Positions 54,101 through 64,000 of a stretch of 64,000 nucleotides of DNA are shown here, piece after piece (within the stretch, counting starts at the first letter, position 1; each line of letters opens with the position of its first letter). The DNA comes from Setophaga petechia. Its lineage: Eukaryota; Chordata; Aves; Passeriformes; Parulidae. The position numbers were made by a program, and so were the translations under genes. The notes beneath the pieces were generated by a model. That model saw only the letters and a program-made list of their open reading frames with translations. It did no database searches and was not told the DNA's origin. The stretch lies in contig JANCRA010000040.1 in the NCBI GenBank assembly GCA_024362935.1, positions 4,402,001 to 4,466,000 of the forward strand, read 5' to 3'.

Positions 54101-54702
54101 ATCCTGTCTTTTTTCCTGATCCTGTCAGTATACTGATGAGAACTACCACTGTTCTGCAAAAACTATTGCCAAATTATGTCATCAGAGCATTGAAAACTGA
54201 GCATGTTGATAGAAATTTTTATTTTCAATTACACCAAGAGAAAATGAAGGAAGCTTGTATCCTTGTCAGTTTCTAAAGCAGAGTGTTTCTAACTGTAACA
54301 AAATTTCAAGACTTCTTATTTGTTAGAAAAAAATCCAAACCTTCAAAGCTCTAATACAGAGTCATTTGCTTAATACAATAATGTTTTCTATAAAATTACC
54401 TTTATACAAATAATGTTACTCAAATACTGGTGTTTATTTTTTTAGAGCAGGATGGGAGAGGCATCCTCAGGTTGTACTGGGAAACCCTTGAGTTGACATG
54501 TCCTTCCTCTGCCCCATTCACTTTTGGAGTAATTTTTTTCTTCTGCTGTCTGCTGAGAGCACTGAGTGGTTTCACATCTGAAGTGAACAGAAGCACATTT
54601 TTCACTGGAATGAAATTCTGTTTTCTCCACCGTAATGTTTATGAACCTCGAATAATAAACCACCATTTCTCACAGAGTTAGAAAATAGGGGATATTATAG
54701 AA
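42171..54702 (+). other. CNTN5: Large contactin intron, 3' part
   Basis: About 12.5 kb of AT-rich intron with a G15 run at 47438-47452 and many short T runs. No recognised transposon, exon or RNA gene. The frames of 60-107 codons here (for example 44568-44852, 45505-45786 and 51117-51440) show no recognisable domain. Confidence 0.65.
47438..47461 (+). repeat. G15 homopolymer and G-rich tail
   Basis: Fifteen consecutive G followed by CGGTGGGGG, just after a T9 run. It could form a G-quadruplex. Homopolymer lengths of this size are often miscalled. Confidence 0.9.
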
Positions 54703-54916
54703 AGGAAGGAAGGAAGGAAGGAAGGAAGGAAGGAAGGAAGGAAGGAAGGAAGGAAGGAAGGAAGGAAGGAAGGAAGGAAGGAAGGAAGGAAGGAAGGAAG
54801 GAAGGAAGGAAGGAAGGAAGGGAGGGAGGGAGGGAGGGAGGGAGGGAGGGAGGGAGGGAGAGAAAGAGAGAAAGAGAGAAAGAAAGAGAGAAAGAAAGAA
54901 AGAAAGAAAGAAAGAG

Positions 54917-54995
<79 letters not shown>

Positions 54996-54997
54996 GA
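54703..54997 (+). repeat. Compound GGAA / GGGA / GAAA purine microsatellite
   Basis: About 295 bp without one pyrimidine on this strand. It has three parts: (GGAA)n from about 54703 to 54819, (GGGA)n from about 54820 to 54860, then AGAAAGAG / GAAA units to 54997. The order suggests stepwise mutation of one original tetranucleotide followed by expansion. It lies about 1.45 kb before the second contactin exon. Polypurine tracts of this length can form triplex DNA, and GGAA is the core of ETS-factor sites. Confidence 0.97.
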
Positions 54998-56447
54998 ATA
55001 ATGCAGTCTCGTATTAATGATTTAATTTGACCACATTATTGAATTTTAAGCCTATGTAAATAACTTCTAGTATAAATCAAAGATAACATCTGTGAAGTTT
55101 AACACATACAGCCCATGGATGTAATTCCTTCCCTCTTTTGCTGTTGAAGAGCTCAACCCAGTCCTATCAAAAGTACCATACTCCTGATTAAATACTTCTC
55201 AAGAGTAAAATACAACATTGTACAGTACCTTCCATGATTTCTAATCATAGACTCCACAGAGGATTCCCAGCAGAAGGAGTGTCAGCCTATACTGTATTTC
55301 CCAGAAAGTGCTCTCTGGACAGGTATACCTAAAAATCCACCCATTCCTGGGAAAGAGCCACCCACCTACTTACTTAGATTCTCCAACACAGAGGTCTTAC
55401 CTTGGTTTTCAAATACAGGAGAAGGAAGCATCCCATGCCCTCCCCTACTTCTATGGGATACCTGAAAGCATTTGTTGAGGATAATCTACTTCCAGTGTCC
55501 ATGCTCCCGGCTAACATCTCTGGAGACCTTTGAGAGAGTCGTAACCACTACTCAACCTGGGAAAGGGTACACAACACCTGCAAGCAGAGCTTGGATTAAA
55601 TACCATCTAAGAGTTGTCATATTCCTATTAGGCTCCTAGCACTCTGTCAGAAAGAGCCATGATTATTTACTGCTCTTCCAGATTGCACCTCCAAGATAGA
55701 ATAAATTCGGTGTTTTTGTCATTTTAGAAGAGCAAAAAGAGTTTTAATTTACATACTGCTTCATGGATTTTATGATTAATATTGTGCAAGCAAAACCAAA
55801 ATTTGAAACTCCTAAATGTGAGCAGCTAAACATTTCTCATTAATATGCTTTAGTGGGGTTATATACCAAGAGGTATAGTGGAGCTGCAATTATAGACTCA
55901 GAAAAAAAAAAAGCCCACCTACAAAAAGCAAAGATTATTTAAGTCCCTTTGCTACACTGTGTTGTGAGGCCATAAATACTCTTTTGACCAGATACAATTA
56001 TAGGGGGTTTTATCTTGTCTTGAATTTTGCTTCCCATTCTTCTCAGATCTGATTTCTAAGGTAATTCTTTTTCTAGATGGAATAGCCTGTGCTTGATATT
56101 GAAATGCGATTTGACAAAAATACAGTGGTGAAACTTTGAAGACAAATTATGAAGGATTACCTTTTTTACTGTTCTACAAAAGTTTCATTACAATTCACTC
56201 TTAATAAGTGTCAAAGGTTACTAATCCACTGATGCTTCCATGAAAATTCTGAATTAAGGAGGACTAGTAAAACGGATTTATTAAATCCTTTTTGAAACAG
56301 AAGATAATTCAGTTATCATCTTCATCATCTCTTGCTACAGAGGCAGCAGTCCTTAATCCTATTTATTATCTCTGAAAGATATCATCATGGAATTTGGCTG
56401 GTAGGATGGGAGAGATATCTATGTATTTATGGACTTATCCTTTCCAG
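54998..56447 (+). other. CNTN5: Last 1.45 kb of the 54-kb intron
   Basis: AT-rich intron between the purine microsatellite and the 3' splice site. The acceptor is cttatcctttccag with AG at 56446-56447, preceded by a good pyrimidine stretch. No repeat family was recognised. Confidence 0.75.
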
Positions 56448-56575
56448 GATAACTATTCTTCCATATGGGAGTCTGCGAATCCTGAATGCTTCCAAGTCTG
56501 ACGAAGGGCGGTATTTATGCCAAGGCGTAAATGTATTTGGATCTGCAGAAATCATTGCATCACTATCTGTTAAAG
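56448..56575 (+). CDS. CNTN5: Contactin-5 exon: second half of Ig-like domain 5
   Basis: This 128-bp exon starts with G, which completes the split Arg codon from the exon ending at 1985, gives 42 full codons and ends with G of a split Glu codon. It reads [20 protein letters not shown] and then [15 protein letters not shown]. The DEGRYLC block is the classic DxGxYxC of an Ig F-strand, supplying the second cysteine that pairs with the one in the exon at 1835. NAS is an N-glycosylation sequon. The [11 protein letters not shown] ending fits contactin-5 as I recall it. Contactins usually have Asp before the Gly-Ser-Leu turn; here the codon is TAT (Tyr). The donor is AAAG|gtacga. The exon is intact and is followed 556 bp later by the next exon in matching phase. 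Confidence 0.92.
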
Positions 56576-57131
56576 GTACGAAAAAATGTTTTGATGGTAA
56601 TGATGATTTATTTTAACAAATATTTAAATATTATCCCCAGCCAACCTTAAGGCAGCATTCTCCAGGCAGAATAAAAAAGCATTTCCAACAAGCTAAGGGG
56701 ACTAAACTCCATCTGGTCAAACATTGAATCAGATTGCCTACTCCAGCTTTTTTATTGTAGATGTGTCATAAGAATTAATATATACATTAAATTGCTCAAA
56801 CTATAAATAATTCTATAAGTAAAGGAATCAATATTGTTTTTAACATATTTTATTTTGAAACTTTTAAATTTAATTAATTAATTAATTAATTAATCTATAG
56901 ATTGCTGTTTAGGATTCTGCCTTATTGACTCCATGAAACTGGCTGTACCTTCTGATCCCCAGTGTCATACTTCAGTGTGTATTATGAATATCTTTCAGTA
57001 TTTGACTGTCTGCAATTCATACTAACATGCGTAAGCTCTGGGTAGACTCAGCATCAGTCAATCCTATTATTTTGGTCTGGAACTATAGGTTAATTTCCAT
57101 CTGAATATTCCTAACACTTCTCTGTTTCCAG
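56576..57131 (+). other. CNTN5: 556-bp contactin intron between Ig5 and Ig6
   Basis: Short phase-1 intron from gtacga to acacttctctgtttccag. It contains an (AATT)n microsatellite at 56867-56894. Nothing else was recognised. Confidence 0.88.
56867..56894. repeat. (AATT)n microsatellite
   Basis: Seven TTAA/AATT units in a row inside the 556-bp intron, about 290 bp downstream of the 5' splice site. Confidence 0.9.
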
Positions 57132-57307
57132 AACCTACAAGAATAGAGCTGACTCCCAAGAAGATTGAGCTAACGGTTGGAGAGAGCATTGTCCTCAGCT
57201 GCAAAGCCATTCATGACAGCACCATGGATGTCACCTTCTACTGGACGCTCAATGGGCAGCCAATTGACTTTGAGAAAGAAGGTGGACACTTTGAAAGCAT
57301 CAAGGCA
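57132..57307 (+). CDS. CNTN5: Contactin-5 exon: first half of Ig-like domain 6
   Basis: This 176-bp exon begins with AA, completing Glu, gives 58 full codons and ends in phase 0 after GCA. The peptide opens [20 protein letters not shown], carries the B-strand Cys in [10 protein letters not shown] and the core Trp in [18 protein letters not shown], and ends GGHFESIKA. This matches the start of contactin Ig6; the FYWTLxGQPIDF string is the contactin-5 form, while CNTN3, CNTN4 and CNTN6 have FxWxFNG-type sequence here. The donor GCA|gtaagt is near perfect. The remainder of Ig6, including its second Cys, and the fibronectin III domains must lie beyond 64000. No stops or frameshifts are present. 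Confidence 0.93.
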
Positions 57308-58918
57308 GTAAGTGACCATGCATTCATCATCTCTGTGCTGGCAATTGATAGAAATTTGCATGCTTTTATATGTCTCTCATTTACCAAATTTTGACCAAAC
57401 TGAGATAACTGGTTTCAGTAACATTGGAAAGAAATGTTAGATAGAGAAGCTGCAAACTGCAGATCACTAGAACTACTCCAAGTAGTACTCCTCAAGAAGA
57501 TATTAAATTTAAACTTGTATATCCTATTATTAGTGATCTATCAGATAATCTTTGTGAGGGAACAGAAAGGAAAGGAAAGGATTTCATCAAATCCTACTTA
57601 CATTCTTCTGCTGATTTTAATATAGAAAGGATGCTGCTATAAACATTGATGTCTCTCTCACAGATAACATGGCTGTTGAAATGCCCTCACCTCCCAATGC
57701 TTTATTTGCCTAGAAAATATTTTAATATCTGAATAGCAAGGACTATATTTACTAACTTCTCTGCATGAGGTACTTCGTAACCATGTAACCACTACTTAAG
57801 TCAATATGAATCATATGGACAAAAATATGCATACCAATTTAAAATATTGCTACTTGAGTCAAATAGAGTTTCATGTGATCAAATGGTACGATAAATAATT
57901 TCAAACCTGTCTCATGTAAAATGATTTGAACATTTCTTAGTAGAAAGAAGTCTTTTAGTGTGAACAAGCTTGGAAATGGAATCTACAGTAATTTAACTGA
58001 GTCTTGGGACTAATGAAATGTAAATCAAATGTCTATGTTATGTTAACAGAGAAAAATTAAGTTCATAAAGGTCAGGAAATTTTAAAACTTAATATATTTC
58101 ATTTGAGTACAATGTAGCAAAGTTAACTTTGCATTAAAAACCTTGTCAGCTGCAATCAATTTATTCTTCTGCTTGCCTATATGGAAATCATACTCTTTAT
58201 GGAAGTCATATCCTCTTGGTGGGGGGTTCATGTTTTTAAAATTTGAGTTTACTTCAATAAGCCTTTTAACTGAAGAACATTTCCTAGGTATATTTTAGTG
58301 GGAAGGTTCTTGCCATAGTTACCTTCATCTGAGGAATATAACACTCAAAATAACACTATGTAAGAAGGAAAAATTTCACTCCTCTTTAACTTCAAGATCA
58401 TTCTTTGATTCAAGAAAAAACCCTATTATTACAATTTAACTTCAAGTTATTCCCAAAAAATTGAAATCTAAAACATGCTAAATGATTCTTTCCTTATATT
58501 TCAGCATCTCTCTTCAAGGGAAATTTTTAATCAATGGGAAAAAGCCACAGGCTAGGAAATTTTCAAAATAATTTCATATCTCATGTCAAAATAAATCTAA
58601 TTTAATATAATTAAGCATATGAAGCAAGAGGATTTTGTAGATATCACTCAAGAAATCTTCATTAATTTCATTTTTACAAGAGAAAACCCTCAAATTAATA
58701 AAAAAAAAGCTTACTCAAACCAATCAAAGACAACATCCTATTTTCAGACAAAGGTTCATGCAAATCTCACTAAAATTACTGATTGCTTTAACTGTCCTGA
58801 CACGATTAAAATTTGGCCAAAACTTGATAGATTTAACCAACTATTTGAGTTTATGACCCCCTCCTAACTGCGCTGCCAGAGTGTTACTGCTACTGCACTA
58901 AGTGAAGATAGTACTACT
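57308..58918 (+). other. CNTN5: Start of the next contactin intron
   Basis: AT-rich noncoding DNA after the gtaagt donor. No repeat family or exon was recognised. The 82-codon frame at 58619-58867 has no domain and is treated as chance. Confidence 0.7.
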
Positions 58919-59208
58919 CACAGAATAAACTGGGTGGGAAGGGGCACACAAAGATCATTGAGGCCAACTCCTGGCCCTGCACAGGACACCCCACGAGTCA
59001 CACCATGTGCCTGAGAGTATTGTTCAAGAAGTGTTGTTCACATCTTGAGCTCTGTCAGGCTCTGACACAACTTCAGGCCATTGCCTTGGGTCTTGTCACA
59101 AATGGGAAGAGATCTGCACCTGCCCCTTCTGCTTCCCCTAATAAGGAAGTAGATGGAAACTTGGTCTCATCTCAGTCTCCTCCAGGCTGAGCAAGTCTCT
59201 CATAAAGT
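58919..59208 (-). mobile_element. CR1 LINE 3' end, antisense, internally deleted
   Basis: Begins CACAGAATAAACTGGGTGGGAAGG, the reverse-complemented CR1 3' end, then GGCCAACTCCTGGCCCTGCACAGGACACCCC, and later CAACTTCAGGCCATTGCC and CTCAGTCTCCTCCAGGCTGAGC. Compared with the usual order of these blocks, a section between CTGTCAGGCTCTG and ACACAACTTCAGG appears to be missing. It is noncoding; the 61-codon frame at 59005-59190 is part of it. Confidence 0.88.
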
Positions 59209-62049
59209 AGTGGCTAAAACATCTTGAGTTTTGCATTGTCCTGAAATGAAGCTGGATCAGTTGAGAGACACAAATCTTGAAAGTGGTAATAAAAACTGTA
59301 GTAATACAGGAATTTTTTTGTGTGTTTTGACACAATTCCCATACCTACTCATTTGTGGAATGTTGTCAATTGCATCTCATTATCATTTCTGTTAATGACA
59401 TGAGAATGAGAAATTAATCAAAAGGTTAAAAATGTATTTCTTTACCTCACTAAAATCTAAAGCATGACCAGGTACTGGGCACAAAGGACAAAAAACCTCC
59501 TTTTTTGATGTCATGTGATGTCCTTTAAACTCTCCAGTTTCAAAGCTGAGATACACAATGAGTTAAAGCCATAGATTTGTGAATGGATAAAAGAGGAACT
59601 TGAAGTCTGATAGTTCTATCTATATCACTTATATTGCTCTTCTGAATGAAACACTTCAAAATTGCATGAGTTGATCCTGAACAAAATGCTTTTAAATGGA
59701 GTACATTTAAGAAAAATAATATCTTTTGTGTGCATGAAGTCACAGAATTACATGTCCATTTTTTGTCCATACACTGATGCTTCATCAGATAAAAATATTT
59801 TCAGACTTGTCTGCAGTTTCAGTTTTTCGCTTCAAAACCTGACAAATTGAACACTATTTAAATGGCTTTTTCTAATATAAAAACCACTTTAAACTTCTCA
59901 TCACTGGTTGCAGTGCTCATACTTTCACTGTGGCAGACCCAAGCTTTAAGTACGACGAGCATCTTGATGCTTAGTGCAGTATTGTAAAAGCTATCACCAA
60001 AGTAACACCTATTTCTGCTGCAGAGAAATTTTTACTTTCTAAAATTGTGTGATCCCTAGCAATTACAATGAAAAAGAAAATTTTCTGTTACTAGTAAATA
60101 TTACTATTTTTGTTTTGAAATTATGTCAGTAGCTTTTGTACCAGAAAAAAAATGCTATTATAATTTTTCATATTGAGAAGTAATTTTTCATACAAACCAA
60201 AGGTATTTTTGCTGTTCTTTACTGAGCTATCAATGACTTAGTACCCATACCAATTTAGGTACTTCAGGGACTTTTCTGACAAATAGATAAGTGTGATAAG
60301 GATGTCAAGTTGTGCATGAAGTGAATATTGAGGACAATGGACTAGTTGATTTCCACTGCAGATAGAAGTCTAGGGAAAGAAAACATCCCAAATGACATAT
60401 ATATGTAACTTCATAGTACATTTGGTGGAAGGACAATAATGCCAAGGATTATTATATCAAACTAGAATCCTCCAGCATTGGTAAAGTCTTATTTTGTCTA
60501 GCAAAATACTTGATAACATTTAGGTTCTATGAGGGATAATCTATGTAATTTAAAAAAATTGTATAGAAGTCTGAATTTCCAAAATTTTCTTGTAGCAACA
60601 CAGTATGCAATGAACTCATAAAGTCCAGACTTGCTTGTTTTTATTAGGATAACTTTGATTTTCTGTCCCTTGTGCCAAATGTAGAAGTCTTAGTCAAAAC
60701 TCTATTCAAAATGTTTTCTCCTGAAATCTCTACTGACCATAATTTTCTCTTAGACATATCCCTTTTTCATCTAAAAATATCTGATTTTTTCTGTAGATTT
60801 TCATCCAACTTTCATAATTCCAACTCTGTGCTTGAAGGCTCATATTGTTTTTATAACAGCCAAACAAAATTATTTATTGTAGTTATCCACAGACTGGTAA
60901 GCAACAGCATTGCTCTTAATGTCCCTCACCTGGACTTTTCAGACTCAGGAAAGTGATTTGGTCTGAATATGTTCTTGATCTTTGATCTTAGCTGAAACTG
61001 CCACCAGGGGAAGCAAGAAGTACAACTTGTCATGTTATATTTTACAATGGTTATTTGTACACATAGAAGTGAATGAAAATGTACTGTTTTACTTCAAAAA
61101 GGACAGCAGATACAGATTGGACAATGCATTTTATTCCTGCTGATTACTGGAGACTCCAATTAGATAACCTAGAATTTTGGACAATGCATAAATTTACATC
61201 TTTCCTTGTATTTTCAAGTCACTCCCTAATTTCTTGTAGTACTTTTATCATATTCAAGAAATTAGGATTAAAATTTCCTAAGCATTTCTAAATAGGAAGA
61301 GGCAAGTTCTATGCTACATGAAATCAATTAAAACAGCAGGTTGTTAGTAACAATGCCTTTCCTCTTTATTGGATGTAAACCCAAACAAGGTTAATTTAAC
61401 AAGGATTTTACAGAACACCCCGACTGCCCCCTGCATGAGGAAAACAGCAACAGTTGTCAGAAGCCTTGCAGAAGACAGCCAGCTCTTTGCACAGTGAATT
61501 TCTGTTCAGGGTAAATCTGCCATATCAGCGTCATTGCTACCAATTTGTTTCACTGTCTGTTGCAATCCTTTCATGCTGATGGAAGAGGCTGAACACAGCC
61601 ATTACTGTCAACTCTAATCTCTAGATATTTCAGCCCTGTACTCATTACCAGGTTATGCCCACTTGTCATGCTACAGCAGTTACCTATTTGAGCAATCAGG
61701 AGCACTTTAAACAAAATAAAAATTAAATCTTGTTTCTTGGTAATAAATAACTATTGTAAATTAGGTAGTGTACTAAATAAGATGAGAATTTCTAGACTTT
61801 GAGTTCTATGACTGGTAACTGCAAACCAAAATCCAAGCACAAAGAATATACACAGTGTAATACTGCATTTTACCATGTGTTTCTTCCAGGATATAAACAT
61901 TTCTAGTGAACAGATTGAATTTATTTGATGCTGTGCTACAAAGAGACACTCTAAACTTTTCCTAGAATCAAAAAATGTGTAAATTGCTGCATGCAAGGGC
62001 TTGTGGCTTTGGATGTTAATAGAGAGTAAGGGACAGAGATGATAAGCAC
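59209..62049 (+). other. CNTN5: Downstream intron between two CR1 copies
   Basis: About 2.8 kb of AT-rich sequence with no recognised exon, RNA or transposon. I looked for the second half of Ig6 (a D/H-x-G-x-Y-x-C block after an LMIRN-like stretch) and did not see it. Confidence 0.65.
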
Positions 62050-62430
62050 CATCGGATCTTATTCAGCCTGGAGAAAAGGAAGCTGAGGAGGATCTTACTG
62101 CCCTCTTCAGCTATTTCAAAGGAGGATCTAGTGAGGTGCAGATCAGTTCTCCTAACCCAGGTAACAAGTGACAGGCTGAGGGGATGTGACCAGGTTGCAC
62201 CAGAAAAGATTTAGATTAGAGGTTAGAAAATATTTCTTCACTGCAATTGGTCAGGCATTGGAACAGGCTGCCCAAGGAAGTGCTGATATCACTAATCCTG
62301 GAAATGTTCAAAAGGAGTGTGGATGTGGCACTTGGGAATATGGTTTAAGGGTGAACACAGCAGTGCTGAGTTAATGGTGGGACTTGATGATTTTACAGGT
62401 CTTTTCCAATTTTAACAATTCTCTGAACTC
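62050..62430 (+). mobile_element. CR1 LINE 3' end, sense orientation
   Basis: Sense CR1 3' region: CAGCCTGGAGAAAAGGAAGC, AGGAGGATCTTACTGCCCTC, TTTAGATTAGAGGTTAGAAA, CATTGGAACAGGCTGCCCAA, then GGGACTTGATGATTTTACAG and GTCTTTTCCAATTTTAACAA. The terminal ATTCTATG-type repeats have decayed. It is 5' truncated, and the only CR1 here in the same direction as the contactin gene. Confidence 0.9.
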
Positions 62431-64000
62431 TTCTATTTAATTTTATTTTAGACAGGGGAGATAACCAATAATTTTGGAGAATGTGAGCCTCTTAACATTC
62501 CTGACCAATTTCTATTAAAAATTATTGTAATAAGTAAGGAAATACAGTCAGATAATTTTTACTGATTTGTTCCATTGTAGTATTTTGTACCTTTCCTTGT
62601 TTACAAGAAGCATTCTAAAGCAAAAAACCTTGGGATAAATAAAAGACATTTCATGACAGTCCATTCTTCCCTCTGTTTACTTGGAGCTGATGGATCATTT
62701 AACTGCTTGGCACAGTGTTAATCTGGGCTATAACAGCAGAGTCGATTGTTTGAACAACTGATCAATATCTGCTCCTAAAGAAGCCTCCATTTAAAGCTCT
62801 GCTGGCTATTTTACACTTCCAGCTCTGCAGCCTTTCTCCCCAGCTGCTGTGGCAGTGCTTTCCAAAGCCTTCCTGGCAGTACTTCTCCATTTCAGTTCTT
62901 ACACTCCCAAACTTTTGGTTTTATTCTAGAGGCCTTGCACCTGCAAACCTCAATTGTGTTGTTACAGAAAAGTCTCATGGGAAGAAGCTTTCACTTTCCT
63001 GAAGCTCAACTCCACTTCTTGCCCCCTTTCTTTTTCTCTAGTTTGGTAAACCAAGACACAGCATGCAGCTCAGTACATAACGTTCACATAAATACTTCAT
63101 AAATGTTATCCAACAATATACATACTAAGAATTTTAACAATCAATCATTGTGTAACAACTGCTCTTAATAAACATATTCCAATGAATACTTACAAATAGG
63201 AAGTGTAAGTAGGTTCCAAAGAAAATTATATAACACTAGGAGGAAATAAAAAAAAACAGCAAAACATAATCAGCATTTTGATTGCCATCTATTGCTTTGG
63301 AGGGAGCCTGTAAAGGTCTTTTTTTTTTCTCATGGTAATAAAATTGCAAATACAGAACATGAATTTAGCATCAGAAGTGTAGTGGGTGTCTCTGTCCTGA
63401 AGCTTGCCATATCATATCCCATCTCTTTTCTCATTCCTTCCCATTCTCACTGCTTTTTCCATGGTTTTCTTAATCCCTTGATTTCACAAAACTACCCCAG
63501 TACCTGACAGACCACCTGACAGCTGATATTCTTTTAACTTCATCTCTTTTTCTACCTTTATTCAATAAAACTAATCAAACTCATTTGCAGCAATTCATGA
63601 TGCACTTGAAATGCATTTGAAGCATTTCAAGTTTATTCAAGTTCTCCCTCTCCAGTCTCAGCACTCCATCACTCTCTGACATCTACCCAAAATCACCAGT
63701 ACTCACCAAAACAACTCTTTTCATAATTCTTGCCATGTCTATGCAAACTGTTCATAAATACTGCCACTCAAAGAATCTGCACTCCCCCGCTCCAATTTGA
63801 TTCTTAAGGATTCACAAACCTAAAGACATGCTTTTAACTTGTTATAGACAGGGGAAATGCAAGTTATGTTTCATCAGGTATGCCTGAGTCAATCTGCATC
63901 AGCCTGGATACTGATATATTACCATTATTATCCTGCCTCATACCATTGATCACAACAAAACTGATAACAATCATTTCATCTTCTTTGTTCCAAATGTGCC
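62431..64000 (+). other. CNTN5: Downstream contactin intron to window end
   Basis: AT-rich noncoding DNA with slightly GC-richer stretches near 62800-63020. It contains a hairpin at 63605-63631. No exon was recognised up to the window end. Confidence 0.65.
63605..63631. repeat. 10-bp inverted repeat, 7-nt loop
   Basis: CTTGAAATGC and GCATTTCAAG flank ATTTGAA, followed by further CAAG/TTCAAG words. Perfect stem, function unknown. Confidence 0.85.

Noticed and set aside
54420..54681. Three overlapping frames of 61-83 codons on both strands near the purine microsatellite
   Set aside because: No domain, no matching splice phase with the contactin exons, and open frames on both strands at the same place argue for chance.
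1835..57307. Assignment to CNTN4, CNTN3 or CNTN6 instead of CNTN5
   Set aside because: The strings [19 protein letters not shown] and [12 protein letters not shown] fit contactin-5 as I remember it; the other paralogs have different residues there, such as an FxWxFNG-type core in Ig6. A protein search would settle it.
62186..62374. 62-codon frame
   Set aside because: It is inside the sense CR1 3' region, which is untranslated or degraded LINE sequence.
57308..64000. Search for the exon encoding the second half of Ig6
   Set aside because: No stretch with a good acceptor, an LMIRN-like start and a GxYxC block was seen, so the exon is presumed to lie beyond the window.
1..64000. CRISPR arrays, operons, phage or plasmid modules, tRNA or rRNA genes
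   Set aside because: No regularly spaced repeats with unique spacers, no dense coding and no recognisable tRNA or rRNA sequence. Composition and repeats are those of a bird intron.

Overview
The window is AT-rich vertebrate nuclear DNA, almost certainly from a bird. The evidence is five degraded CR1-type LINE pieces, one relic of an LTR whose ends match a family common in bird genomes, and a gene fragment with vertebrate exon-intron structure. There are no operons, ribosome-binding sites or closely packed ORFs. Which bird it is cannot be decided here; CR1 alone would also allow a crocodilian or turtle.

The window lies inside one gene on the + strand. Three short coding exons (1835-1985, 56448-56575, 57132-57307) join in frame and encode part of a contactin, a GPI-anchored neural cell-adhesion protein of the immunoglobulin superfamily. 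The sequence best fits contactin-5 (CNTN5, NB-2). Exons 1 and 2 together make one Ig domain (probably Ig5). Exon 3 makes the first half of the next (probably Ig6). The rest of the gene lies outside the window on both sides: the 5' exons upstream, and the second half of Ig6 plus the fibronectin type III repeats downstream.

Layout: 1-1834 is the end of the preceding intron. 1986-56447 is one intron of 54,462 bp that splits the Ig5 coding sequence. 56576-57131 is a 556-bp intron. 57308-64000 is the start of the next intron. The large intron holds an LTR relic on the minus strand (14291-14500), antisense CR1 copies (about 14895-15860, 27403-28285 and 41876-42170), several microsatellites, a 295-bp uninterrupted purine tract (54703-54997), and small duplications and hairpins. 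The downstream intron holds two further CR1 copies: 58919-59208 antisense and about 62050-62430 sense.

I found no second gene, RNA gene, CRISPR array or new system. Open reading frames outside the three exons are short and have no recognisable protein character. The points most worth checking are the 54-kb intron inside one Ig domain, a possible in-frame-stop (poison) exon at 17391-17452, candidate recursive-splice sites, the long purine tract, an unusual Tyr in a conserved Ig turn, and a nested inverted repeat at 38914-38956.
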